DNA of 64,000 bases from Rs1 sp036960485 (GTDB lineage Bacteria; Pseudomonadota; Gammaproteobacteria; Pseudomonadales; Balneatricaceae), in assembly GCA_036960485.1 (NCBI GenBank), contig JBALXS010000015.1, forward strand, positions 1 through 64,000. Reading direction: 5' to 3'. The notes under the pieces were generated by a model, which did not search any database, had not been told where the DNA came from, and was given only the letters and a program-made list of their open reading frames with translations. The translations under genes and the position numbers were made by a program. Every line of letters begins with the position of its first letter. The stretch's first letter is position 1. Shown here piece by piece: positions 9,066 to 18,261 of this stretch.

Positions 9066-9464
9066 ATTATAACCTCTTAATATTTTTATTTAACGGTGTT
9101 GAGATATTCGTTATTGGCCTCCTTTAGTTAGTGCTTGGTTGGTTATTAGTTAGTTGTAGAGCAGTTAGAAATTCAAATTAATTGTGTGAATTGTCTTAGG
9201 CACAATTAAAATAGTAGTAAAAACTAGTTATAGCAAAAAATAGTAGATTAGTGCTATTTTTAAACAGTTGTTTTTTATTAGCTGAAAAGGCTAATGAATA
9301 AACAATTGCTTTATCAGTGAGTTAAGTAAATCTTAGTTAACAAACGAGTGCTGAAAAGAAATCATGTTTATTATGATCAATATGAATAATTTTTATCTTA
9401 TTGATTTAGTAGGCTTTTTAATAAATGAGTGCACATGTAGTGTTACTCTCAAAGGTACAAATTA
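9066..9464. other. Divergent intergenic region rmf/rlmL
   Basis: This AT-rich 399-bp spacer must hold the promoters of rmf and rlmL. I see no assignable -35/-10 pair and no gene. Confidence 0.4.
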
Positions 9465-11767
9465 ATGTCACATATGTTCTTAGCGACTTGCCCAAAGGGT
9501 TTTGAGCCGCTTCTGGTTGATGAGTTGATCAGTTTTGGTGCAAGTAAAGTTAAACAGGTTGCAGTAGGCGTCGAGTTTTATGGCGATATTGAATACGCTT
9601 ATCGTGCGTGTCTTTGGTCTCGAGTTGCCAATAGAGTGCTGCTTCCTCTGCTAACAGGTAATGCTGAAACAGCGGATGAATTGTACGATGCGATTCAGAG
9701 TATCCAATGGTTAGATCATATGGAGCCAACAAATAGCTTGGCGATTAGTTTTACCGGCAGTTCTAGAGCGATCAATAATACCCATTTCGGCGCGCTTAAA
9801 GTAAAAGATGCCATCGTTGATCAGTTTCGTGATGCTACTGGCATCAGACCTGTTATAGAGCGTGAAACACCTGATATTAGAGTTCACACGCATTTGTTTC
9901 GTGGTCGTTTGTCAGTTTCTTTAGATCTTTCTGGATCAAGCTTACACCGTCGTGGTTATCGTTTGTTTGCAGGAACAGCGCCTTTAAAAGAAAACTTAGC
10001 CGCGGCTTTGTTGATGCGTGCTGGTTGGCCTAAAATAAAAGGTGAATTTAAGCAAGTATATGATCCATTGTGTGGCGCAGGTACTTTGTTGATTGAAGCC
10101 GCTATGATGGCAGCGGATATAGCACCTGGATTAGACCGTCAGCACTGGGGGTTTGTGCATTGGAAAAAACATGAAGCGCAACTTTGGGATTCATTGCTGC
10201 AAGAAGCTGAGAAGCGTCGCGCGACTGGTTTAGAAGAGAACGATGTACAGTTTATTGGTTCTGATATTGATGCGCGCGTATTAGAAAATGCTACAGCTAA
10301 CAGTAAGAATGTTGGCCTAGATGAGCTCATCCAATATAAAACAGGGCAAGTAGAAAAAATGCTACCGCCTAATGATTTCCCAGGTTTGCTGATTACCAAC
10401 CCACCTTATGGTGAGCGCTTGGGGGACAGTTCTTCGCTGATGTTTATGTATCGTAGTATTGGCGATAGGCTCAAAGAAGAGTTTAGAGGGTGGAAAGCAT
10501 CAGTGTTCACTGGCAACCCTGAGCTTTGCCAAGTAATCGGTTTAAAGCCTGATAAAATGTATAAGCTCAATAATGGGCCGTTAGAAAGTAATTTATTTAA
10601 TTATCATATATACGCCGAGCGTACTGATGCCGAGTCAAAGTTAGAGCTATTAGAATTAGAGCCTCTTTCTGAAATGGGGCAAATGTTTGCGAATCGTTTG
10701 AAGAAGAATGTTAAATCCTTAGCAAAATGGCGCAAAAAGAACCAGATTACCGCTTACCGTCTATATGATGCTGATATACCAGAATATGCGGTTGCTATCG
10801 ATGTATATGGTGATTGGGTGAACGTGCAAGAATATGCTGCGCCAAAAACGATTGACCAAGTTAAAGTATTTGAGCGTTTAAAAGATGTGATGAATGCGAT
10901 TCCACAAGTGCTAGAAATTAGCCCTAAGCGAGTAGTGTTGAAGCAGCGTAAACGCCAAAGTGGTACTCAGCAATATGAAAAGCAGGGCCATTTAGGTAAA
11001 TTTTTTGAAGTAAAAGAAAACAATTGTCGTTTTAGAATAAATTTGAAGGATTACTTAGATACAGGCTTGTTTTTAGATCATCGCCCTATTCGTTTAGAGA
11101 TCCAACAGCAAAGCGATGGCATAGACTTTCTAAATCTGTTTTCTTACACAAGTACCGCTTCGGTTCATGCCGCGATTGGTGGTGCAAAATCCACAACAAG
11201 TGTTGATATGTCGGCAACTTACTTGAGTTGGTCTGCTAAGAACATGGCAATGAATGGTTTTAATGATAGTAACCATCATTTCATTCAAGCAGATTGTTTG
11301 CAGTGGTTGAAAAAACAGCGTCAGCCTAGTTATGATTTAATATTTATGGATCCTCCAACGTTCTCTAACTCTAAGCGAATGCAAGATGTGTTAGATGNNN
11401 NNNNNNNNNNNNNNNNNNNNNNNNNNNNNNNNNNNNNNNNNNNNNNNNNNNNNNNNNNNNNNNNNNNNNNNNNNNNNNNNNNNNNNNNNNNNNNNNNTTT
11501 ATGGATCCTCCAACGTTCTCTAACTCTAAGCGAATGCAAGATGTGTTAGATGTGCAGCGCGATCACGTGCGTTTGATTAGTTCGAGTATGCGCTTGTTAC
11601 GTAAAGATGGGTTGTTAATTTTTTCTAACAATTATCGTAAGTTCAAATTAGATTATGAACTGTTAGCGTCGTATGATGTTGTAGAGATTACAGCTAGAAC
11701 CATTGATCCTGACTTTAAACGTACTACTAATATCCACAAGTGTTTCGAAATACGTCATAAAGCGTAA
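9465..11767 (+). CDS. rlmL: Bifunctional 23S rRNA methyltransferase RlmKL (split by assembly gap)
   Basis: It methylates 23S rRNA at G2445 (RlmL half, N2) and G2069 (RlmK half, N7), from knowledge of the family. An N-terminal THUMP domain (about 45-155) is followed by the RlmL Rossmann methyltransferase with NPPYGERLG at about 309, and the RlmK domain with FMDPPTFSNSKRM at about 627. The frame is interrupted by 100 Ns at 11398-11497. The 55 bp before the gap (11343-11397) are repeated exactly after it (11498-11552). Joining 11397 directly to 11553 restores one continuous frame of 715 residues, against 702 in E. coli. The gene is therefore probably intact in the organism, and the apparent split is an assembly artefact. 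Confidence 0.92.
11398..11497. other. Assembly gap of 100 N inside rlmL
   Basis: This is exactly 100 N flanked by an identical 55-bp sequence on each side (11343-11397 and 11498-11552). That is what two contigs ending in the same overlap look like when scaffolded without merging. Real missing sequence is probably zero. Confidence 0.9.
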
Positions 11768-11781
11768 GACGGGAACTAACC

Positions 11782-11820
11782 CTAAGCTCTCTGATTAAGA
11801 TGTTTAACCAGAGAGTTTAG
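11782..11820 (+). terminator. Long hairpin after rlmL
   Basis: A 17-bp imperfect stem (CTAAGCTCTCTGATTAA against TTAACCAGAGAGTTTAG, one mismatch and one G-T pair) with a 5-nt loop lies 14 bp after the rlmL stop. No strong T-run follows, so it may be an RNA-stabilising hairpin or a weak terminator. Confidence 0.45.
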
Positions 11821-11931
11821 ATTAGCGTCGGATTGTTTTAGGCACATAATTAAATTTGGTATGGGACGTAAGTTGTCATCAGTTTTTAGTACAGCAGTTA
11901 AATAACTCTATATTGATCATGGCTATTTATT

Positions 11932-12726
11932 TTAAGCATCGTCAAAAATTAATTCTGTAATGATTCGTTTAATGCTGTCGTAAGTAAGTGGCTTTTTAAG
12001 CAGCGCAGAAACCCCAGAGCTTTCAATAGCAGCGAGTGAGGCTTGATTTTGTTCCGATGTTACCATCATAACTGGCACAGATGGTTGCGTATCATCGTGA
12101 CGTATCAGCTCGAGTAATTCTTTACCGTCAACATTGGGCATATTGTAATCAGTGACAACGAGGTCGAAATGCTGTTGTTGGAAAATTTCATACGCTTGCG
12201 CTCCATCTTCAGCTTCTGTCAGATTTTTAACCCCGAGGTTTCTCAAGATAGTTTTAAAATAACTACGAGAAACTTTACTGTCATCGACGATTAATACGCT
12301 TAAATTTTCATATTCTTCATCAGTGACTTCAGATTCATAATCGCCAATGTAATCTAAGGTGCTATGTAGTACTTTACCGAGATCTTTCTCATTGAAAGGT
12401 TTAGGTAGTATGCCAATCGCACCTGCTTGGCGAACAGGCTCTAAGAAACGATAGTGAGTTTCTGAGGAAATCAGTAGAAAGGTTGTTTTTTGTAAGCGCT
12501 CGTGCTCTCGCATATCCTTGACGATGTCAGTGCCTGTCATATCGGGTAAATGCATAGAGCTAATAACAATATCTGGAACTTGGTGTTCCATGAAATCTAG
12601 AGAGTCCTGGCCGCAGATAAATTCTTCCACTTCAGTAATTTCAAAACTAGCTAGGTGCTTACGAATAATAGATCGCTGTAAGTTTGAAGGTTCTACCAAT
12701 AAAACTAATAGATTGCTTAAATTCAT
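11932..12726 (-). CDS. Stand-alone response regulator with two receiver domains, first degenerate
   Basis: This 264-residue cytoplasmic protein is made of two CheY-like receiver domains and no output domain. REC2 (about 141-264) is complete: acidic pair D148/D149, phospho-acceptor D193 in VVTDYNMP, T223 and K245. REC1 (about 5-125) lacks the acceptor: the equivalent residue is S57 (VISSMHLP), and the acidic pair is replaced by E12-P13, though K109 remains. REC1 is thus a pseudo-receiver, likely a docking or dimerisation unit, while REC2 accepts phosphate. The protein probably relays signals to a partner such as a kinase or a chemotaxis-like module encoded elsewhere. No histidine kinase lies next to it. 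Confidence 0.85.
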   Translation of the reverse strand: MNLSNLLVLLVEPSNLQRSIIRKHLASFEITEVEEFICGQDSLDFMEHQVPDIVISSMHLPDMTGTDIVKDMREHERLQKTTFLLISSETHYRFLEPVRQAGAIGILPKPFNEKDLGKVLHSTLDYIGDYESEVTDEEYENLSVLIVDDSKVSRSYFKTILRNLGVKNLTEAEDGAQAYEIFQQQHFDLVVTDYNMPNVDGKELLELIRHDDTQPSVPVMMVTSEQNQASLAAIESSGVSALLKKPLTYDSIKRIITELIFDDA

Positions 12727-12816
12727 AAAATTCTCGTGCGGTATTGAGCGGTTTGATAAATCTATTCGGCAGCTTGAAAAATAAGATTTATGCCAGTGTG
12801 TTTGCTAACTAATTCC

Positions 12817-12968
12817 CATCCAGAAACGAATATCTACTGCGGCTATTCCACTCGCTCGATCTGATCACCACTAGTGCAGTTATTTGGAACAACCAAACAC
12901 CTATCTATAGTGTTGTTCATCTCGTACCATTGGACCAGCTTCGCTACGAGCCAGCTTCAGGATGAAAC
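12817..12968. repeat. MITE/ERIC-like dispersed repeat, copy B
   Basis: This roughly 152-bp element aligns with 7441-7600 in the same orientation. It starts CATCCAGAAACGAATA, carries GGAACAACCAAAC at offset 69 (offset 70 in copy A) and ends CTTCAGGATGAAAC. Start and end again form imperfect inverted repeats (CATCCAGAA / CATCCTGAA). Like copy A it sits between head-to-head genes. Confidence 0.6.
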
Positions 12969-13200
12969 CTAACTAATTATAGAACAAAATTAGTTAATAG
13001 TGATAACTCTAAAAATAATGATTACATATTAATAAAATTCTTTTGATAATAGATTAAAGTCAAATACATAGCTAAAGTCAATATGCAGAGGCTTTTGATT
13101 GTATAAAAGTAGTAAAAGTTGATTGTTTATCTGCAAATGAGGCTGCATAGAGAATAAAACAGCTATACCTGACTAGTTTTTTAATAGACACTATAGCTCC

Positions 13201-13252
13201 ATATAGTAATGAATCTAAACGTTTTGTTGGGGATTTAGATTCATTACTATAT
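13201..13252. promoter_or_regulatory. Perfect 19-bp inverted repeat upstream of MFS gene
   Basis: Arms ATATAGTAATGAATCTAAA and the exact reverse complement flank a 14-nt G/T-rich loop. It ends 55 bp before the MFS start codon. It could be an operator for an unseen regulator, a 5'-leader hairpin, or a terminator insulating the gene; no T-run follows on either strand. The length of the perfect stem makes chance unlikely. Confidence 0.55.
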
Positions 13253-13307
13253 ACAATAAAACTCCCTAGTTATTACTCTTTTTAACCTATATCAGGCTGC
13301 TCGTTTT

Positions 13308-14483
13308 ATGAATAAAACTGTTTTTATCCTCTCGCTTTGCCAAGCTCTTTTAGGGACAGGAAATATATTGTTAGTCGCTATGGCAGCTTTAATTGGGCAA
13401 AGTTTAGCTCCATCAGATGCTTTTATTACTCTACCTTTAGCTTTTCAGTTTGTTGGCCTTATGAGTGCAACCATCCCCGCATCGCTGATTATGCACAAGC
13501 TTGGTAGACGCAAAGGTTTTTATCTAGGTAATAGTCTGGGAATAGCAGGTGCTGTTTGTTGCTGTATAGCGCTTTTTTATCATAGTTTTGGCGGTTTTTG
13601 TGCTGGATCATTTCTGTTAGGCATGGGTATCGGGTTCGGTACTTTGTATCGATTTGCAGCGGTAGAATCATGTGCGGAAAGTGACAAAAGTAGAGCAATT
13701 TCTTTTGTAATGCTGGGGGGCGTAATAGCGGCGTTTTTAGGCCCTGCTTTAGCAGTTGAAACTAAAGATTTTATTGAAGGCTACCCCTTTGTAGGCTCTT
13801 TCATGGGCGTTGTTTGTTTAAATATATTGGCTTTTATTTTATTAACGCAAGCCGATTTTCCAACCGGGGTGTATCGAGCTAAAGGTAACCTTAAGCAAAG
13901 GTCATTATGGCAAATTATTAGCCAGCCGATTTTTGCGGTATCAATCGTTGCAGCGACAGCGGGTTATGTGGTGATGAATTTATTAATGTCTGCCACCCCT
14001 TTGGCTATGAATCATCATGGTTTTAATTTTGCAGATTCTGCTTGGGTGATTCAATGGCACGTATTAGGCATGTTTTTGCCATCGTTTTTTACCGGTAAGT
14101 TAATTCAAAAATATGGTGCTATAAAATTAGTACAAACAGGTTCGGTGCTTATATTGGCCTGTATTGCAGTAAACTACGATGGGCAAAGCTTGTGGCATTT
14201 CTGGGCTGCGTTGGTGTTATTAGGGCTGGGTTGGAATTTTATGTTTATCAGCGCAACGCATTTGGTAACATCCGCTTATAAGCCACATGAAAAAGCTAAA
14301 AGCCAAGCGGCGAATGAGTTTATATTGTTTTCTATGGTTGCTCTTTCAGCCCTAAGCTCCGGATGGCTAGAGGCAACTATCGGTTGGACGAACATGAATT
14401 TAATTATGATTGTCGTTGTGAGTGCTTCTATCTTGGTTGTAGGCTATTTCTCAAGTAAAATTACCCATCTTGCAATCGCTTGA
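13308..14483 (+). CDS. Major facilitator superfamily transporter, substrate unknown
   Basis: This 391-residue polytopic inner-membrane protein has about twelve hydrophobic helices. The MFS motif A is visible between helices 2 and 3 as IMHKLGRRKGF. A long glycine-rich helix 4 (FLLGMGIGFGTLYRF) and a central loop (FPTGVYRAKGNLKQR) separate the two halves. It most resembles uncharacterised YcaD/YbjJ-type or general MFS_1 permeases. Neither substrate nor direction can be deduced. The gene appears monocistronic, has no clear Shine-Dalgarno, and is preceded by a striking hairpin that may control it. Confidence 0.8.
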   Translation: MNKTVFILSLCQALLGTGNILLVAMAALIGQSLAPSDAFITLPLAFQFVGLMSATIPASLIMHKLGRRKGFYLGNSLGIAGAVCCCIALFYHSFGGFCAGSFLLGMGIGFGTLYRFAAVESCAESDKSRAISFVMLGGVIAAFLGPALAVETKDFIEGYPFVGSFMGVVCLNILAFILLTQADFPTGVYRAKGNLKQRSLWQIISQPIFAVSIVAATAGYVVMNLLMSATPLAMNHHGFNFADSAWVIQWHVLGMFLPSFFTGKLIQKYGAIKLVQTGSVLILACIAVNYDGQSLWHFWAALVLLGLGWNFMFISATHLVTSAYKPHEKAKSQAANEFILFSMVALSALSSGWLEATIGWTNMNLIMIVVVSASILVVGYFSSKITHLAIA

Positions 14484-14605
14484 GCTTAATAGCGATGAAT
14501 TAGGCACAGTCTAAATCATTATAGGGTTTATTCCCCGAAAATAGTTAATTAAGTACTTAGTGTTATATAGCACTATTTAATCATTAAGAAATATAGAGAG
14601 ATAAC

Positions 14606-14797
14606 GTGAAGAGTTTTATTTTTACCACAGATAACGATCGCGGCGGCGTTATGCTTTGCGACATAAATACTTTGGAAGATGCTGTTGTGTATTTGCATAA
14701 ACGCTTTCCAGGTGTTGTTAAGGTTGAGATGGGTAAAGAGGTATGGTCCTTAGATAGCGGATACGAGAAACCAGAGATCAGTATTATAGATAGTTAG
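14606..14797 (+). CDS. Small hypothetical protein (63 aa)
   Basis: I do not recognise this protein. It is 63 residues with a GTG start; GAGAG about 8 nt upstream is an acceptable ribosome site. It is soluble, acidic toward the C-terminus, and begins KSFIFTTDNDRGGVMLC. A predicted helix (TLEDAVVYLHKRFPG) is followed by beta-like segments (VVKVEMG, EVWSLD). Codon use resembles the neighbours. It lies between the MFS gene and recC without a visible link to either. The small alpha/beta composition is compatible with a regulator or adaptor, but no function is claimed. Confidence 0.6.
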   Translation: MKSFIFTTDNDRGGVMLCDINTLEDAVVYLHKRFPGVVKVEMGKEVWSLDSGYEKPEISIIDS

Positions 14798-14952
14798 AAA
14801 ATCAGATAGCTAGAACCTAAAAACCTAGCTGGGTTTTAAACAAGAGATTAACTAGCGAAATATACGGCTAAACATGGCGAGTGCTTTAAATAATCACGGC
14901 CAAGCATTAGTATCAAATTAAATAATCAGTCCTAACTATTTGAGGTGATGCT

Positions 14953-17900
14953 TTGCTCAAAGTTTACCATTCTAATTCGTTGAATGTGCTGCGCGATGTG
15001 TTAGTTGAAATGATCGCCCAGCAACCCTTAAGTGACCCTTTTTGCACAGAGCAAATACTGGTTCAAAGCCCAGGCATGGCGCAGTGGCTTAAATTAGAGT
15101 TAGCACAGCGCCTTACCATAGCGGCCAATATCGACTTCCCCTTACCCGCTAGCTTTTTATGGCGAACATTCTCCCAATTACTGGTTGATGTACCTGAGCG
15201 ATCTGCTTACTCAAAAGAAAGTATGACTTGGGTATTAATGAGAATATTGCCTGAGCATATAGAAAACGTTGAATTTCAGTCGTTATCTCATTATATGCAA
15301 GGGGATAAAGCGCCAATACGTTTTTACCAGCTGTGTGAAAAAATTGCAGATCTATTTGACCAATACTTAGTTTATCGCCCAGATTGGATAGCACTTTGGG
15401 AAGCCGGAGATAATACTCCTGCAGAGGGTGAGCAACTTTGGCAGCCGATTTTATGGCGTGCGATAGTACTTGATACTCACCAGCGCGAATTTCCTCATTG
15501 GCATCGAGCCAACATGTTTGATGCCTTTATTGATGTTATTGAAAGTGCACCTGCACAAGATATCCCACAACGGCTCTTTGTCTTTGGTATTTCTGCATTA
15601 CCTGATAACTACCTGCAAGCGCTGGTTATTTTAGGCAAGCGTTGTGATATTCACTTGATGGTGGCCAACCCTTGCAGGCAGTATTGGAGCGATATTGTTG
15701 ATAATCGCTATTTAGGCCAATTAATGCGCAGCGCTAACAATGAAGATCAAGCCAGTATTGATGAGATAAAGCTCTATGAGCAAGGTAATCCATTACTCGC
15801 GTCGATGGGGAAATTGGGGCGTGATTATTTACACATGCTCTCTCAACTTGAATTACCCACAGTTGAACTATTCAATGACGATGACAATAGTCACTTATTA
15901 AGCACCGTACAAAGTGACATTTTATCGTTACGTAATCGTCGAGCTGATTTAAACGAACAGCCGCTAGCATCTGATAGTGACCCAAGGCTAGTCGTTGATG
16001 TTAAAGATGACTCTATTAGTTTGCACAGCTGTCATAGTGCGATGCGTGAAGTAGAAGTATTACAAGATCAACTGCTGAATATTTTGCAGCACAAGCCCGA
16101 GATAGAACCTCGCGATATCATTGTAATGATGCCAGATGTCTCTTTCTATAGCCCTTTTGTGGAAGCTGTTTTTGGCCAAGCCACAGGGGAAAAATATTTA
16201 CCGTTTTCTATTTCTGATCGAAACATACAGCAAGAATCTCCTTTAATCGCCAATTTCTTAGGTATATTGAGCCTAGCTAACAGCCGTTATGGCAGTAGCG
16301 AAATACTCGAACTATTATCTCTGCCAGCTCTTCAACGTCGCCTTTCGTTAGATGAAGCGAGCTTTGCCCAAGTACGCACGTGGATTTTACAAGCGGGGAT
16401 TAAATGGGGGCTAGATGCGCAAAACCGTGAAGAGTTATCTCTGCCAGGGTTTAAGCAAAATAGTTGGCAGTTTGGCTTAGATAGAATGTTTGCAGGTTTT
16501 GCCTTAGGAGAAATTGACGAAACTTGGCAAAATATAGCCCCTTATACTGAAATTGAAGGCTTAAGTGCAGCCAGCCTTGGGCAACTGAGCCACTTTGTTG
16601 ATCTTTTACAGCTGTGTAAAACGCAGTTCAATAGCACTAACAGCATTGATCAATGGATCGATTTTTATCATCAATTACTCAAAGATTTATATACACCTGA
16701 CGATGCGGATTTGGCAGCTTTGGAAGTGATATACAGCGCTTTAGAAAAACTACAAGAAACGATTGGTGAAGTGCATTATGAGCAACTAATACCCGCGGAT
16801 ATTGTGATTGACTACCTGCAGCAAAACCTCACGCAGCAGAGCTCTGGCCAGCGGTTCTTAGCCGGGCAAATTAACTTTTGTACTTTAATGCCGATGCGCG
16901 CCATCCCTTTTAAAATAGTTTGCCTATTAGGGATGAACGATGGCGATTATCCACGCTCAGTTGCGCCGATGGGTTTTGATTTAATGAATTTAAATTCACG
17001 AAAAGGGGATCGCTCAAGGCGTGATGATGATCGATACCTGTTTTTAGAAGCATTGCTATCTGCCAGGGTGCAGCTTTATATCAGTTATATTGGTCGTTCA
17101 ATGGCTGATAATAGCCACCGAGCTCCTTCAGTGTTAGTCAGCGAATTATTCGAATATATCGGGCAAGGCTATTATCTTGATCTTGAAGAACAGCCAGTAG
17201 CAACAGATCTTGATATTTTAACAATAGAGCTGCAAGGTAAAGCGTTATTGGCACACTTAAATGTCGAACATCCTATTAGTGCTTATCACAGCAATAATTT
17301 TTCTGCTAAAAACGGCCTATTTAGCTATGCAAAGCAGTGGTTTTCAGTGGCGAATTTAGATACGAAGACCCTACAAAACAGTAGTTTTGTGCAGCCATTA
17401 CCGGTGCAATCACTAGAAAAGCTAACCCTTGATGAGCTTTGTTCGTTCTTTAAACAGCCGATTCGCTATTATTTTCAGCAAAAATTGCAAGTGAGCTTTA
17501 GTGACGAAGAGAGTGTCGCGGAAGATGAAGAACCCTTTGTATTAGGCGGATTAGATAATTATATCGTTAGAGATCAACTGCTACAGCACAGTGTTTTAGA
17601 CAAGGATATGGACCACTTTAGCCACCTATTAAGCGCTTCAGGGCAGTTACCATTAGGCGTGGCTGGAGATAAAAGTTTAGCGAAGAATGTTTTTGATGCT
17701 ACTGAGCTTGCCGAAAAAGTGAAGCCTTTAATCAAAGGGGTTAAACATCGGTTAATGTTTGATTTAGAAATAGATGATTTGCAGTTCCAAGGCTGGATAG
17801 AACCTTTGTATGATGCCGGAGTCGTTAAGTTTAGCGCGGCCAATAGTAGCGGAAGAATGTATATTCAAACTTGGATTGAGCATCTAGCAGCCTGTGCAAA

Positions 17901-18261
17901 TGGTTGTGCTCACACTACCTATTTTAGAGCGATAAACGAGCAATTCCATTTTAGAGTGGTTGCCAAAGAGGAGGCTTTGCAAATATTACATCATTTAATC
18001 GATTTATACCGCAATGCCATGGTTGTCCCTTTAGCTTGGTTACCTGATTTAGGTTGGAAAATATTTTCAAGTGAAGACAAAGATAAAGCAATAGTAGAAA
18101 TAGAGAAAAATTATAACAACTTTGCCGATCCATACTTACATCGCGTTTTCCCTAAATGGTCAAGTATTGGTGTAGGTCTATTAGCGGTGAATGAAGCAAT
18201 ATTTGAACCCTTATTTGAATACTTAGTAATAGATACGGATACGCAAAAGGAGGATTTTTAA
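14953..18261 (+). CDS. recC: Exodeoxyribonuclease V gamma subunit
   Basis: RecC is the Chi-scanning and scaffold subunit of the RecBCD helicase-nuclease that processes double-strand DNA ends for RecA recombination. The 1102-residue length and conserved N-terminal LKVYHSNSLNVLRDVL region are typical. It has a helicase-like fold without Walker motifs and a degenerate nuclease-like C-terminal domain. The start is TTG at 14953 with GAGGTG 6 nt upstream; the nearby ATG at 14949 is out of frame. Its TAA shares one base with the ATG of recB, and AGGAGG sits just before recB, so the subunits are translationally coupled. Confidence 0.95.
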   Translation: MLKVYHSNSLNVLRDVLVEMIAQQPLSDPFCTEQILVQSPGMAQWLKLELAQRLTIAANIDFPLPASFLWRTFSQLLVDVPERSAYSKESMTWVLMRILPEHIENVEFQSLSHYMQGDKAPIRFYQLCEKIADLFDQYLVYRPDWIALWEAGDNTPAEGEQLWQPILWRAIVLDTHQREFPHWHRANMFDAFIDVIESAPAQDIPQRLFVFGISALPDNYLQALVILGKRCDIHLMVANPCRQYWSDIVDNRYLGQLMRSANNEDQASIDEIKLYEQGNPLLASMGKLGRDYLHMLSQLELPTVELFNDDDNSHLLSTVQSDILSLRNRRADLNEQPLASDSDPRLVVDVKDDSISLHSCHSAMREVEVLQDQLLNILQHKPEIEPRDIIVMMPDVSFYSPFVEAVFGQATGEKYLPFSISDRNIQQESPLIANFLGILSLANSRYGSSEILELLSLPALQRRLSLDEASFAQVRTWILQAGIKWGLDAQNREELSLPGFKQNSWQFGLDRMFAGFALGEIDETWQNIAPYTEIEGLSAASLGQLSHFVDLLQLCKTQFNSTNSIDQWIDFYHQLLKDLYTPDDADLAALEVIYSALEKLQETIGEVHYEQLIPADIVIDYLQQNLTQQSSGQRFLAGQINFCTLMPMRAIPFKIVCLLGMNDGDYPRSVAPMGFDLMNLNSRKGDRSRRDDDRYLFLEALLSARVQLYISYIGRSMADNSHRAPSVLVSELFEYIGQGYYLDLEEQPVATDLDILTIELQGKALLAHLNVEHPISAYHSNNFSAKNGLFSYAKQWFSVANLDTKTLQNSSFVQPLPVQSLEKLTLDELCSFFKQPIRYYFQQKLQVSFSDEESVAEDEEPFVLGGLDNYIVRDQLLQHSVLDKDMDHFSHLLSASGQLPLGVAGDKSLAKNVFDATELAEKVKPLIKGVKHRLMFDLEIDDLQFQGWIEPLYDAGVVKFSAANSSGRMYIQTWIEHLAACANGCAHTTYFRAINEQFHFRVVAKEEALQILHHLIDLYRNAMVVPLAWLPDLGWKIFSSEDKDKAIVEIEKNYNNFADPYLHRVFPKWSSIGVGLLAVNEAIFEPLFEYLVIDTDTQKEDF

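Larger units (their letters stand above)
12727..13307. other. Divergent intergenic region with repeat copy B and a large hairpin
   Basis: This gene-free region lies between the response regulator (minus) and the MFS transporter (plus). It holds dispersed repeat copy B (12817-12968) and a perfect 19-bp-arm hairpin (13201-13252). The sequence between them is AT-rich with no identifiable signal. Confidence 0.5.

Noticed and set aside
11330..11539. Frames around the rlmL gap that look like separate genes or a frameshift pseudogene
   Set aside because: The 55-bp duplicated flanks explain the break; merging them gives one intact gene.
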